Assembly: GCA_020634375.1 (NCBI GenBank) | Contig: JACKBX010000010.1 | Coordinates: 186,001 to 250,000 of the forward strand | Direction: 5' to 3' | Length of the DNA stretch: 64,000 nt | DNA from: Ardenticatenaceae bacterium | GTDB taxonomy: Bacteria > Chloroflexota > Anaerolineae > Promineifilales > Promineifilaceae | Part shown: in pieces, positions 26,998 through 35,850 of the stretch | Position numbering within the stretch: the first letter of the stretch is position 1 | How the letters are laid out: each line of letters starts with the position of its first letter | The notes under the pieces: model-generated | Seen by the model: the letters and a program-made list of their open reading frames with translations, nothing else | The model's database searches: none | What the model was told of the DNA's origin: nothing | Program-made: the position numbers and the translations under genes

Positions 26998-28986
26998 ATG
27001 CACGAAAAAGTTAATTTATTATTAGTGGGTGGCGCAGTTGTAACAATGAATGACGCATATGATGTGCTGCCTAATGGCGCAGTTGCCATACGCGGTGACA
27101 GCATTGTAGCTGTGGGAGATGTAGAAGAGGTAACGGCCGTCTACGAAGCCGCCCAAACTCTTGACTGCACCGGGCAGGTGATTATGCCCGGTTTGGTCAA
27201 CGCCCACACCCATGTTCCCATGTCTCTGCTGCGCGGCCTGAACGACGACCTGCGTCTGGATGTGTGGCTGGGCTACCTCATGCCGCTGGAGCGCGAATTT
27301 GTGACCCCGGAATTTGTAAAGCTGGGCACGCGCCTCGCCGCAGCGGAAATGATTCGTTCTGGCATCACCAGTTTTGCCGATATGTACTATTTTGAAGAGG
27401 CTATTGCTGAGGAAACGGCCGTCATCGGGATGCGTGCCCTGCTTGGCCAAACCATTCTCGTTTTCCCTGCCCCGGATGCGCCAACTTATGAAGATGCGCT
27501 TATTTTATGCCGCCGTTTCATTGAGCGTTGGAATGGGCACGAGTTGATCCAACCGGCTGTTTCGCCACACGCCTGGTACACAGCGACGCCGGAACTACTG
27601 CGTGCCTGTGCCGATCTGGCCCGCGCCTACGATGTGCCTATCCACACGCACATTGGCGAGACCCGCCTGGAATTGGAAAATTGTCAGGAGCAAAATCACA
27701 TGCGCACCGTAACCTGGAACGCCAAGCAAAGCATTTTGGATACCAAGCTGCTGGCCGCGCATTGTGTGCACATTGACCGCGATGAGATGTTCCAATTGAA
27801 GGAAGCGGGTGCGGGCGTGGCGCACTGCCCCACCAGCAATCTCAAACTTGCCAGTGGCATTGCCCCGGTGAGCCAGATGCTGGAAATGGGGTTGAATGTG
27901 GGCGTAGGCACAGATGGGCCTGCCAGTAATAATGATTTGGATATGTTTGAGGAAACGCGTTTGGCGGCGTTACTGGCGAAAACAGCCAGCAATGACCCCA
28001 CGATGTTGCCGGCACGGCAGGCAGTGGAGATGGCAACTATCGGTGGTGCGCGGGCACTGCATATGGCTGACGTAACGGGCAGCCTGGAAGTGGGCAAACG
28101 TGCCGATGTGATTGTGGTGGCAATGGATGGCGTTCATAATCAGCCGCATTTCCATAACCATGAAGATGCGATTTATTCGCGGTTGATTTATGCAGCAAAG
28201 GCTCCTGATGTAGTGCATGTAGTCTGTAACGGCCGTTTCCTCCTCCACGACCGCCAGCTCACCACCATTGATGAAGCCGAGACGAAAGAGCAAGCAGCGG
28301 CCGTTGCCGCCCGCATAGATGCCTTTGTCCACGAACGCGAATCCAGCCCCTACAACAAACTGGTCTTTTTGGCCGGTGTAGAGCGGCAAGAGAGTTTTGA
28401 GGTACAGGTAAAGGTGCCATTAGACGGCCGTGATCGCATTCTCAGCATTCTTGAGAGCGGCCAGATTGAAATCAACCGCCAGTCTCATTACCGACAGTAC
28501 GACACCTACTTCCTCTTTGCCAAACACGACCCCGACGCTGCCCGTCTGCGCTACCGCGAAGACGAATTCATCAACGAACACGGCGAACCATATCAGGTGC
28601 GCTCCCGCCTCACTCTCATTGGCGAAGAAGAACGCGCCCAATTCCCTAATGCCGTCATGCTTTCGCGTTCGCGCTTCTTGGCCTCGGCAGACCGCACCTT
28701 GCGCTTCTACCGTGAATACTTTGCCCCCGACACGGAAGTGACGTTAGTCAAAGACCGGCTGCGCTGGCATATTCTTTACGAAGGCACAGATTTTGCCATC
28801 AACCTGGATCAGGTGGTGACGCCCACAATGCCTGGCTATTATCTGGAAATTAAATCGCGCACATGGTCCCGCAATGATGCGGAACGCAAAGCGCGATTGA
28901 TTGCAGAAATACTGGAGCTGTTTGGCGTTAACCCGGAAATGGCCGAACCAAAGGATTACCCTGAACTGGCCTTGATCGCCGGTTAA
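26998..28986 (+). CDS. Amidohydrolase (SAH/MTA deaminase-like) fused to a C-terminal CYTH-like domain
   Basis: 662 residues from the ATG at 26998 (AAGGAG upstream). Residues 1-440 are an amidohydrolase of the TrzA/ATZ, MTA/SAH deaminase type: NAHTHVPMSLLRGLNDD and PIHTHIGET bind metal, HCVHID holds the later His, and GTDGPASNNDLDMFEE holds the metal Asp. They would deaminate adenosine-type or related amine substrates. Residues from about 470 to the end (FEVQVKVPL ... YRQYDTYFL ... LRYREDEF ... SRLTLIGEE ... YYLEIKSRTWS) resemble a CYTH/triphosphate-tunnel fold with its alternating charged strands. I do not know this pairing as a usual one. Both parts are in one frame, so the fusion is seen, not inferred. 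Confidence 0.8.
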   Translation: MHEKVNLLLVGGAVVTMNDAYDVLPNGAVAIRGDSIVAVGDVEEVTAVYEAAQTLDCTGQVIMPGLVNAHTHVPMSLLRGLNDDLRLDVWLGYLMPLEREFVTPEFVKLGTRLAAAEMIRSGITSFADMYYFEEAIAEETAVIGMRALLGQTILVFPAPDAPTYEDALILCRRFIERWNGHELIQPAVSPHAWYTATPELLRACADLARAYDVPIHTHIGETRLELENCQEQNHMRTVTWNAKQSILDTKLLAAHCVHIDRDEMFQLKEAGAGVAHCPTSNLKLASGIAPVSQMLEMGLNVGVGTDGPASNNDLDMFEETRLAALLAKTASNDPTMLPARQAVEMATIGGARALHMADVTGSLEVGKRADVIVVAMDGVHNQPHFHNHEDAIYSRLIYAAKAPDVVHVVCNGRFLLHDRQLTTIDEAETKEQAAAVAARIDAFVHERESSPYNKLVFLAGVERQESFEVQVKVPLDGRDRILSILESGQIEINRQSHYRQYDTYFLFAKHDPDAARLRYREDEFINEHGEPYQVRSRLTLIGEEERAQFPNAVMLSRSRFLASADRTLRFYREYFAPDTEVTLVKDRLRWHILYEGTDFAINLDQVVTPTMPGYYLEIKSRTWSRNDAERKARLIAEILELFGVNPEMAEPKDYPELALIAG

Positions 28987-28990
28987 AAAC

Positions 28991-29029
28991 GTAAATGGAG
29001 CGCGAATGTCTCGTTCGCACTCCATTTAC
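28991..29029. terminator. Bidirectional hairpin between convergent genes
   Basis: GTAAATGGAGCGCGAA (28991-29006) pairs with TTCGCACTCCATTTAC (29014-29029), 16 bp with one C-A mismatch and a 7-nt loop. No long T-run follows, so it acts weakly or as an RNA-stability hairpin between the amidohydrolase and the methyltransferase genes. Confidence 0.6.
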
Positions 29030-29041
29030 AATCTAAAATCG

Positions 29042-30274
29042 TCAATCGGATAGCTGCCACAATGAGACGGTTTCGATCTGGTAGGTTTGGGGGCGCATGT
29101 CAATGGGCTGCACAACGATGGGCTGGTAGCCTGCTTTTGCCAGGTGTTTGCCATCGCGGGCCAGGGTGGCGGGGTCGGAACTGACGTAGATGAGGCGGGG
29201 GGCGTTTTGACGAGTAACGGCCGTCAAGGCCTCTCGTGTTAGCCCTTTGCCGGGTGGATTGACAATGACCATATCCGGGCGCACATCCAGCGCAGGCAGG
29301 ATGTCTTCTACCCAGCCCGCATACAGGGTTACGTTGTCGGCATTGGGGAGATTAACGGCCGTATCTGCTGCCGCATCCTCATTCAACTCAATCGCTACCA
29401 CTTCCACCGCCGCATCTGCCAAAAACGCGGTAAGCAGCCCCACGCCACTGTACAATTCCAACAGCGTTTCCACGCCGGTCAGCGCCGCAAAGTCCAGTAC
29501 AGTATCCACCACCTGCGCCGCCGCTGCCGGGCTGGGTGGGAAGGTACAGCCCGGTGAAACACGAAAGTCACGCCCTTTAACAGACTGCACAATGTAGTTG
29601 TCGCCGATGAGGGAAGCGGCCGTTTTATCTGGCAGCACAATGGCGACGGAAAAGGGGAAATCCACTTCTAATTCCGGCGGTTCCACGTCTTCGACTTCTA
29701 ACGCGGCCAGCATCGCGCCATCATCGCCCAGGCGCAGGGTCATTTTGCGCAGATCGGGCAGTTCCAGGTCAATGGCTTGCAGCAGCGCCACCAGGTCGGG
29801 ATGGGTGATGGGGCACTGCGTAATAGGGATGACTTGCTGCTGAGCTGCCGACCAGAGGCCAAATCCCCCTTCTGGCGTAGGGCTAAGGGGCAGTTCAATG
29901 CTGTATCCCCAAGGTTGGGGGTTGGGCAAGGTTGGCCGGACGTTGATTTGTTTGAATCCGCCAATGCGCTGCAATTGATCGCGCACGATGTCTTCTTTGG
30001 CTTGCAATTGCACTTCGTAGCGCATGTGTTGGAAATGGCAGCCGCTGCACATGCCAAAGTGACGGCACTGCGGCGCAATGCGTTCGGCAGCAGGGGTCAA
30101 CACTTCTTCGAGTTGAGCGTGGGCATGATGTGCTTTTTCATCCACCAAAGTGACGCGCACAGTTTCGCCAGGGATGGCGTAGGGTACAAAAATAGCGCGG
30201 CCCTGTGGGTCGCGTCCGAGCGCTGCGCCGCCGTTGGCGACGGCCGTTACCTGCAAAGTTAGCGAGTTTGTCAT
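29042..30274 (-). CDS. TrmA/RumA-family RNA (uracil-5-)-methyltransferase homologue lacking the nucleophilic Cys
   Basis: 410 residues from the ATG at 30274. An N-terminal TRAM-like domain, an iron-sulfur cluster motif (CRHFGMCSGCHFQHM, with a further Cys in TQCPI) and a SAM fold (LLELYSGVGLLTAFLA, VVAIELNEDAAADT) are present. The active-site DPPR block is NPPGKGL. The nucleophile position, normally YVSCNPATLARD, reads YVSSDPATLARD: the codon is TCC (Ser), one base from TGC. The Fe-S cluster suggests real folding, so this is either an inactive or altered member or a different chemistry. It starts 4 nt after the stop of the CPBP-like gene, so it is co-transcribed. Confidence 0.83.
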   Translation of the reverse strand: MTNSLTLQVTAVANGGAALGRDPQGRAIFVPYAIPGETVRVTLVDEKAHHAHAQLEEVLTPAAERIAPQCRHFGMCSGCHFQHMRYEVQLQAKEDIVRDQLQRIGGFKQINVRPTLPNPQPWGYSIELPLSPTPEGGFGLWSAAQQQVIPITQCPITHPDLVALLQAIDLELPDLRKMTLRLGDDGAMLAALEVEDVEPPELEVDFPFSVAIVLPDKTAASLIGDNYIVQSVKGRDFRVSPGCTFPPSPAAAAQVVDTVLDFAALTGVETLLELYSGVGLLTAFLADAAVEVVAIELNEDAAADTAVNLPNADNVTLYAGWVEDILPALDVRPDMVIVNPPGKGLTREALTAVTRQNAPRLIYVSSDPATLARDGKHLAKAGYQPIVVQPIDMRPQTYQIETVSLWQLSD

Positions 30275-30278
30275 GAAA

Positions 30279-30902
30279 CTATCCAATCCGCCCACTGGCA
30301 ATGAACATCGTGAAAGAAACCATAAACCAATGAATCAACCAGGGGTATACAAAAGAGCCAGTGCGCCAGGCGACAAAGCCAAACGCCGCCCCGCCAAAAA
30401 TCGTGCTCAAGGTTTCAAATTCCGGCTTGCCCAGGTGCATGAAGGCGAAGGGTACCGCCTGCAAAAAGATGGCTGGCCCTGGCCCAAGTACGCGGGCAAA
30501 CCCAAACAGCAGCAGCCCGCGCCAAATAAATTCCCAACCAAACATCTCTACGCCGTTCAGCCAAATGGTGCGGGTCACTTCTGCATAAGCGCGTTTTTCG
30601 TAATAGGTTTGCATATCAGGTGTGCGAGCGAAAAACCAGAGGATAATGCCCATCCCAATGATTGCGCCGCCCACCCATAGCAGCCCCTCTTTCCAGTTGC
30701 CCAGACGAAAACCGTACTCGGAAGCTGGCTCACGGAACAGCAGCCAAATCACGAGAATGGGAATGATGAAGTAGTAGAAAAAGCGATCATACGCTTTTTC
30801 GCTGAATATCTCATGCCGATACCGGTCAAGCATGGGCACGATTGTGCCAAGGATGATCAAAAAGGTGAGTTTGAGGTCGAATTCGACGCCGCCGATAGTC
30901 AT
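30279..30902 (-). CDS. CPBP-like intramembrane protease family protein
   Basis: 207 residues from the ATG at 30902 (the frame is longer upstream, but that part is low-complexity and part-repeat). Seven or eight TM helices. WEFIWRG matches the ExxxR motif, FAFMHLG the FxxxH motif and YPWLIHWFMV the last His box of the CPBP (Rce1/Abi) family. A single Glu replaces the usual EE pair, so activity is uncertain. The membrane protein is likely maturation- or immunity-related; neighbours (cupin, methyltransferase) do not settle this. Confidence 0.75.
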   Translation of the reverse strand: MTIGGVEFDLKLTFLIILGTIVPMLDRYRHEIFSEKAYDRFFYYFIIPILVIWLLFREPASEYGFRLGNWKEGLLWVGGAIIGMGIILWFFARTPDMQTYYEKRAYAEVTRTIWLNGVEMFGWEFIWRGLLLFGFARVLGPGPAIFLQAVPFAFMHLGKPEFETLSTIFGGAAFGFVAWRTGSFVYPWLIHWFMVSFTMFIASGRIG

Positions 30903-30936
30903 AATGGGTCGCTCGTTGTTGGTCGTTGGCTGCTGG

Positions 30937-31257
30937 TTAGGGGGCCGGGGCAATGCCAACGAGTAGGGTGAGGCGAGAATCGCTTTGGTTTTCGACGCCG
31001 TGTAGGAGTCCGGCAGGGGCAAAGATGAGTTGTTGGGCAACGGCCGTTACCCGCTCTTCCCCCAGCCAAAACACGCCTTCTCCTTCCACCACATAATAAA
31101 ACTTATCCTGATCCGCGTGATCATGGGGTTTTTGGACCTGTCCCGGTTCCAGGCAGTTTAGCCCCAACATCAACCCATCTGTGCGAAATAGAGTTGTTTT
31201 GTAAAATTTTTCCTCTCGTACACCAACAAAGTCAGTGACGTGTTTCACTAAATCCAT
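30937..31257 (-). CDS. Small cupin-domain protein
   Basis: 106 residues from the ATG at 31257 (AGAGGTGAAT upstream). KPHDHADQDKFYYVVEGEGVFWLGEE is cupin motif 1 with His-x-His and Glu metal ligands; APAGLLHGVENQSD is motif 2. The fold is a single small beta-barrel. The ligand is unknown. The gene lies 34 nt before the CPBP-like gene on the same strand. Confidence 0.85.
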   Translation of the reverse strand: MDLVKHVTDFVGVREEKFYKTTLFRTDGLMLGLNCLEPGQVQKPHDHADQDKFYYVVEGEGVFWLGEERVTAVAQQLIFAPAGLLHGVENQSDSRLTLLVGIAPAP

Positions 31258-31338
31258 ATTCACCTCTAGTAACAAAGTAGCTTCTCTCTGATCAATGTAT
31301 TTGTAAGTTTAGCCATTCTTGCAAAAAAGTGCAGATAA

Positions 31339-31377
31339 AAAAAGCGTGCCCGGTAGTCTACCAGGCACGCTTTTCTA
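31339..31377 (-). terminator. Rho-independent terminator of the SWIM-protein gene
   Basis: Read on the minus strand, AAAGCGTGCCTGG pairs with CCGGGCACGCTTT around the loop TAGACTA (one wobble), followed by T-rich sequence. It lies downstream of the 81-residue SWIM protein gene on the minus strand, before the cupin gene. Confidence 0.8.
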
Positions 31378-31397
31378 ATTTATAGGATGGAAGATGC

Positions 31398-31643
31398 TTA
31401 TTGAGCTAGTTCGACCATATTGGTCAAAATACGTTCGAGTGCCATGATATGGGTGCAGACCTCATGACGAGACTGATTATAAGCACAATCACATGTCCAT
31501 ACACCATCGTTGTATTTCACTGTGTGACTGCCATTGTTGTCTCCCTTGACGGTTGCCGTCAAAGAGACAAAATCAATACGGTCGCTGCGTTCCTCTGCGT
31601 ACACTTTGGACTTCTCAATCTTACTGATTCGCGTATAGTCCAT
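31398..31643 (-). CDS. SWIM zinc-finger small protein
   Basis: 81 residues. The C-terminal half has WTCDCAYNQSRHEVCTHIMALE, a CxC-x(9)-CxH SWIM zinc finger, after a beta-stranded N-terminus (ISKIEKSKVYAEERSDRIDFVSLTATVKGD). SWIM domains bind zinc and often DNA or protein. AGGAGAACCTATAG precedes the ATG. It is monocistronic between two terminators. Confidence 0.8.
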   Translation of the reverse strand: MDYTRISKIEKSKVYAEERSDRIDFVSLTATVKGDNNGSHTVKYNDGVWTCDCAYNQSRHEVCTHIMALERILTNMVELAQ

Positions 31644-31708
31644 TCTATAGGTTCTCCTCTCTACGAAATATTCCTGATCCGTCTGCTGCGGTCAGGGTTA
31701 ATAAAACA

Positions 31709-31729
31709 AAAACGCACGCCAAGAGCGTG
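31709..31729 (-). terminator. Terminator downstream of the 1323-residue kinase gene
   Basis: ACGCACGC (31709) and GCGTGCGT form an 8-bp stem with loop CAAGA; on the minus strand it is followed by TTTTTGTTTT. It matches the end of the multi-GAF kinase gene at 31852. Confidence 0.75.
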
Positions 31730-31851
31730 CGTCAATTAGACAATTATGTTGGTGCGACAGGTGCTTTTTTGTTTAGTTCACCCATGAATCAAGTATAACC
31801 CACCTGATAACTAAGTCAAACCCCGTTTTTATTCCGTAGGGTAGTCGCTGG

Positions 31852-34800
31852 TCAGTGTTCGGGAGCCTGAGGGATGGCAAAATGGAAGGTTGTGCCCTGG
31901 CCTACCTGGCTGTCTACCCAGATACGGCCGTTGTGCAGTTCCACAATCCCCTTCGTAATAGACAATCCCAATCCAGTCCCCGACGCCTGGCGAATATTCG
32001 GATCATCTGAACGGAAAAATTTGGTGAACAGTTTTTCCTGATCCTCTTCAGAAATACCATAACCATTATCTTGTACAGAGCACACAACCACAGAACGTAG
32101 CACATCATTTTCACCAACGACAAGTTTGTCCGAGCGCAGAATGACGTGGACTTCGGTGTCCTCTGGAGAATATTTACATGCATTGCTCAGTAGATTTGTC
32201 AAGACCTGCACCAGCCGTTCGCGGTCGGCCATGATGGGCGGCAAATCGGGCGGCAGGTCTAGCCGCAGGTGGATATTTTTGGCATCACAGGGGCCTTGCA
32301 CGGTGGGCAGGGTCTCGCTGATGATGTTGGTGAAGTGGGTCGGGGCGGTTGTTACTAACATGCGCCCAGTTTCAATCCGCGAAATATCGGTCAAATCACG
32401 AATTTGCCGTCCCATACGATCAATATTAATTGTGATTTTGTCCAAAAAGCCGCGTTGCTGGTCAGTAATGGCGCCGGTCATGCCAGAGAGTAATAGATCG
32501 GTGTAACCACGCATAGAGGTCATGGGGGTTTTAAGTTCGTGGGAGACCATTGAGACGAACTCGGATTTGGCTTTGTTGGCTTCTTGTACTTGTTGGTAGA
32601 GGAGGGCATTGGTGATGGCTGCTGCGGCGTGGGTGGCAATGCGCACGGCCGTTTCCAGTATCATTGGCGAGAACGCGTCAAAATGGTCACTCTCAATTGC
32701 CAGCGCCCCGATTAGCTCATCCTGATACAACAGCGGCAATGTCAACTGAGAATGGGTGGAGGCCGCACCTGCAACGTAATGCTCTTCCGTATGCACATTG
32801 CTGCACACATGCGGTTTGCCTGATGTCATCACCTGCCCGATTAATCCACCTGTCAACCGCCGATTCCCTACTACCGAAAAGTCAAACTCTGGATCATAGC
32901 CGTGAGAGACATAGGTTTGCATCTCGCCAGCCTCATCTACCAGCACAACAATACCGGCCGTGCCGCCACAGATACGCATTGACCAATCCAAAGTCAGTCG
33001 CAATACGCGATTCAATTGCAGTGTTGTGTTCAAATCACGATCTAATTGTTGTAGTAGGAACAGCTCATTTACCCGATCTTGTAGCGCCTGGTCTGTTTGC
33101 TCTAACAAGCGAGCATTTTCCATGGCCACAACTGCCTGGCTGGCGAAGGCCATCAGCAACTGCTGATCTTCTTCATGGAATGAAGCCCCATTGCGTTTGT
33201 TAATGACTTGCAGCACGCCGGAGACGGTGTTTTGGCGAACGAGGGGGACAGTGAGGATGGAGTTGCTCTGAAATTCGGTAGCGGCATCTACTTGAGAAAA
33301 CCAACGCTGGTCATCCTGTACGCGGTTGACAATTTCTGGACGGCCAGATTGGGCTACACGCCCGGCCAGCCCTGTGCCAATTGGCAGCCGTTTCCCCAGT
33401 AATTCCTCGCTGGCCGGGCCACGTACTACGCGGAATTCTAGTTCACCGGTGTCTTCGTGGCTGAGCATGAAGGTGCCCGCTTCGGTGTTCAGCAGGGCCA
33501 TTGCTTTGTCTAAAATAAGGTTGAGTAGGGGTTCTAGTTCCAGTGTGGAAGCAAGGGAAAGTGTGACTTCGTTGATGATTTCAAGCTGCCGGGCGCGTTC
33601 TTGAAGTTGTTGGTTGGTTTGCAATCGGTCGAGGGCAACGGCCGTTCTATCTGTAAAAACCATAAACAACTGTAATTCCCGCTCTTGCAGCAGGTGCGGT
33701 GCTAATGTTTGTAACACACCCAGCGTGTTTGCCCCAGAATTGAGCGGGGCGGCAATCCAGGAACGGCCGTCTACCTCCTCCACCCACTTTTGCCCCGTGC
33801 TAATCACCTGACGAATGCGTTCATCTGTTACAAGTTGGCGTCTCCCCTCACGTCCTTCATACCGCTCATCTCGCTCCACCCAAAAGGCGGTGTAAATCGA
33901 TTCCGTATGTAGGTTCCAGAGGTGGACACAAAAATCGACTACGCCAAAGGCTCGATGATAGTTTGTATAAACCAACTCCAGCAAATCATCAAAAACAATG
34001 GTGAAGTTCAACGCTTGCGAAAACTGGCCTAACACGTCCTGCTCTGCAAGCCGCATTTCCAAGCGGCGCACCACATTCGCCCGTTCAAACCCAATGAGCG
34101 ATTGATCGGCTAATGCACTGAGAAAATTGAGTTCGCTTGCCTTGAAATGTTGCCCATTTTCTTTAGAAGCTACTGCCAGCCAGCCTAACAGCGAATTACC
34201 ATTGTTGATTGGGGCCAAAACGGCCGCTTGCATCGCTACAATTTCGTCGCGGCAATCTAATAGCTCTTCTCGCCAGGCACGTTCTTCGACCAGGTCAATC
34301 GTCTCTGGCTCTGTACGCATAAATTGCACCAGGGGAGAACTCATCATCACATGGGAGCTTTGCCCGTTATTGTATTGACTGTAAGCAACTGCACGGTCAT
34401 CAGGCAAATAAAGGTGCACGGCCGTTTGCGGGATAGCCCGGTTGACATAATTGAGCATGGTGTCGGCGACTTGTTCGACAGTAACGGCCGTTGTCAAATC
34501 CCGATTATACGAACGCAGCAGCGCATCAAACACCATCGGCTCCCGAAACAAGACCCGATCCAATCCCTGCTGAAACCTGATTCGCAACGGATTGAACAGC
34601 ACCACCATTGCCACCACAACGACAGCCACCAACAGCGGATTACTAAGGAGACTTGTTTCGGATTCAAATGCTGTGCTCAATCCGCTGACAATTAGCGCTG
34701 TACCGCCTCCCAGCAGCCCCAAAACGAACAGATAAGGCAAACCACGCCGCAACGCCACGTCAATCTCTAACAAACGGTAGCGGATGATGGTGTAACCAAT

Positions 34801-35823
34801 TGCTAGAGGGTAAATCACCACCGGAGGCACATAAATTGCCTGGGTTAGCCACTCAAGCTTTAATGAAAATGCCAATGCGACAAACACCAAAATAATCGGG
34901 CTGAACGCGAAAACGGTTCCAGCAAGAATGATGCGTGCTTGCTGGCGTACCAGCACGGAAGGGGACGCAAAATTGCGGTACGCTGTTTCCACAATCGCCA
35001 ACCCCAAAGTCACAACATTCAGCAAATAGGCATAACGCCAGGGAATGGCATAAGCCCAAACATCTGGCCCATTATAAAGCCAAATTTGACTCCATATGAT
35101 GAGGAAGACGCCTGGAAGCAAAATGAGCCATTTGAGCCAGGGAAAACGGGCAATGAGTCTAGGTTTGTGTGGAAAAATAAGAGCAAGCAATGCGGCAAAG
35201 CTGCCTGCCAGGGAAATAGCCATTATCCAAACGCGGATAAATGCAAGTGTGCTAACCAGATCAAAAAGCTCCCCGGCTGTTAACGCTGCCAGCGCGGCAA
35301 ACAGTGCAAAAATCTGTGCGGCCTCTGCTTTGGGACGGGCGACAAAAGTCCACATACCGATGATGATGAAGATGAAGCCTACAAAATAAACGAGCCAAAA
35401 TTGGTTCCATAGATGCGCCGTACTGATTGTGAAAAGTTTTATGGCGACATCTCTGCTGGGGCGTTCTGGGTGAGAAGGGGAAACGGTTGCGCCAGTCGGT
35501 GGCTGGCTGAGGGTGATTGTGACGGTATCGCCAGATTGGTGCGTAGAGAGGAGTTGGGTGTATTCGTCTAGCGTATTTACCGGCTGACCGTTCACGGCCG
35601 TTACCCGCTCTGGATAGGCGACTGGCTCAGTCAATTGCTTTGCCGGCCAGGACTCCTCACCACTATCACTCACTACCAGGTTCGGGTCTAGCAAAAAACC
35701 AGGAAATGGCCTTCTGGCCCAACGCACGGCCGTAATTGGCAATAGGATATAAATGAGGGCTGTAGCAGCTAATACTATGCTGACAAGGGCTACTTTGGTT
35801 TGCTCGATTCGTTGTTCAGTCAC
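31852..35823 (-). CDS. Giant membrane histidine kinase: PDZ-like, TM bundle, about four GAF domains, HisKA, HATPase
   Basis: 1323 residues. Residues about 1-120 hold one TM helix and a PDZ-like loop region (ERVTAVNGQPVNTLDEYTQLL). A multi-helix membrane region follows to about residue 400. After residue 440 come several GAF-like repeats, one with LEPLLNLILDKAMALLNTEAGTFML ... VPLVRQNTVSGVLQVINKRNG, another with TLDWSMRICGGTAGIVVLV ... LPLLYQDELIGALAIE. The kinase core has FVSMVSHELKTPMTSMRGY with the phospho-acceptor His, and HATPase LTNLLSNACKYSPEDTEV, GTGLGLSITKGIVELHNG. A membrane kinase with several ligand pockets; the signals are unknown. It has its own terminator downstream. Confidence 0.88.
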   Translation of the reverse strand: MTEQRIEQTKVALVSIVLAATALIYILLPITAVRWARRPFPGFLLDPNLVVSDSGEESWPAKQLTEPVAYPERVTAVNGQPVNTLDEYTQLLSTHQSGDTVTITLSQPPTGATVSPSHPERPSRDVAIKLFTISTAHLWNQFWLVYFVGFIFIIIGMWTFVARPKAEAAQIFALFAALAALTAGELFDLVSTLAFIRVWIMAISLAGSFAALLALIFPHKPRLIARFPWLKWLILLPGVFLIIWSQIWLYNGPDVWAYAIPWRYAYLLNVVTLGLAIVETAYRNFASPSVLVRQQARIILAGTVFAFSPIILVFVALAFSLKLEWLTQAIYVPPVVIYPLAIGYTIIRYRLLEIDVALRRGLPYLFVLGLLGGGTALIVSGLSTAFESETSLLSNPLLVAVVVVAMVVLFNPLRIRFQQGLDRVLFREPMVFDALLRSYNRDLTTAVTVEQVADTMLNYVNRAIPQTAVHLYLPDDRAVAYSQYNNGQSSHVMMSSPLVQFMRTEPETIDLVEERAWREELLDCRDEIVAMQAAVLAPINNGNSLLGWLAVASKENGQHFKASELNFLSALADQSLIGFERANVVRRLEMRLAEQDVLGQFSQALNFTIVFDDLLELVYTNYHRAFGVVDFCVHLWNLHTESIYTAFWVERDERYEGREGRRQLVTDERIRQVISTGQKWVEEVDGRSWIAAPLNSGANTLGVLQTLAPHLLQERELQLFMVFTDRTAVALDRLQTNQQLQERARQLEIINEVTLSLASTLELEPLLNLILDKAMALLNTEAGTFMLSHEDTGELEFRVVRGPASEELLGKRLPIGTGLAGRVAQSGRPEIVNRVQDDQRWFSQVDAATEFQSNSILTVPLVRQNTVSGVLQVINKRNGASFHEEDQQLLMAFASQAVVAMENARLLEQTDQALQDRVNELFLLQQLDRDLNTTLQLNRVLRLTLDWSMRICGGTAGIVVLVDEAGEMQTYVSHGYDPEFDFSVVGNRRLTGGLIGQVMTSGKPHVCSNVHTEEHYVAGAASTHSQLTLPLLYQDELIGALAIESDHFDAFSPMILETAVRIATHAAAAITNALLYQQVQEANKAKSEFVSMVSHELKTPMTSMRGYTDLLLSGMTGAITDQQRGFLDKITINIDRMGRQIRDLTDISRIETGRMLVTTAPTHFTNIISETLPTVQGPCDAKNIHLRLDLPPDLPPIMADRERLVQVLTNLLSNACKYSPEDTEVHVILRSDKLVVGENDVLRSVVVCSVQDNGYGISEEDQEKLFTKFFRSDDPNIRQASGTGLGLSITKGIVELHNGRIWVDSQVGQGTTFHFAIPQAPEH

Positions 35824-35850
35824 GTGGAAATCTTTATTTTTGACAATTGT

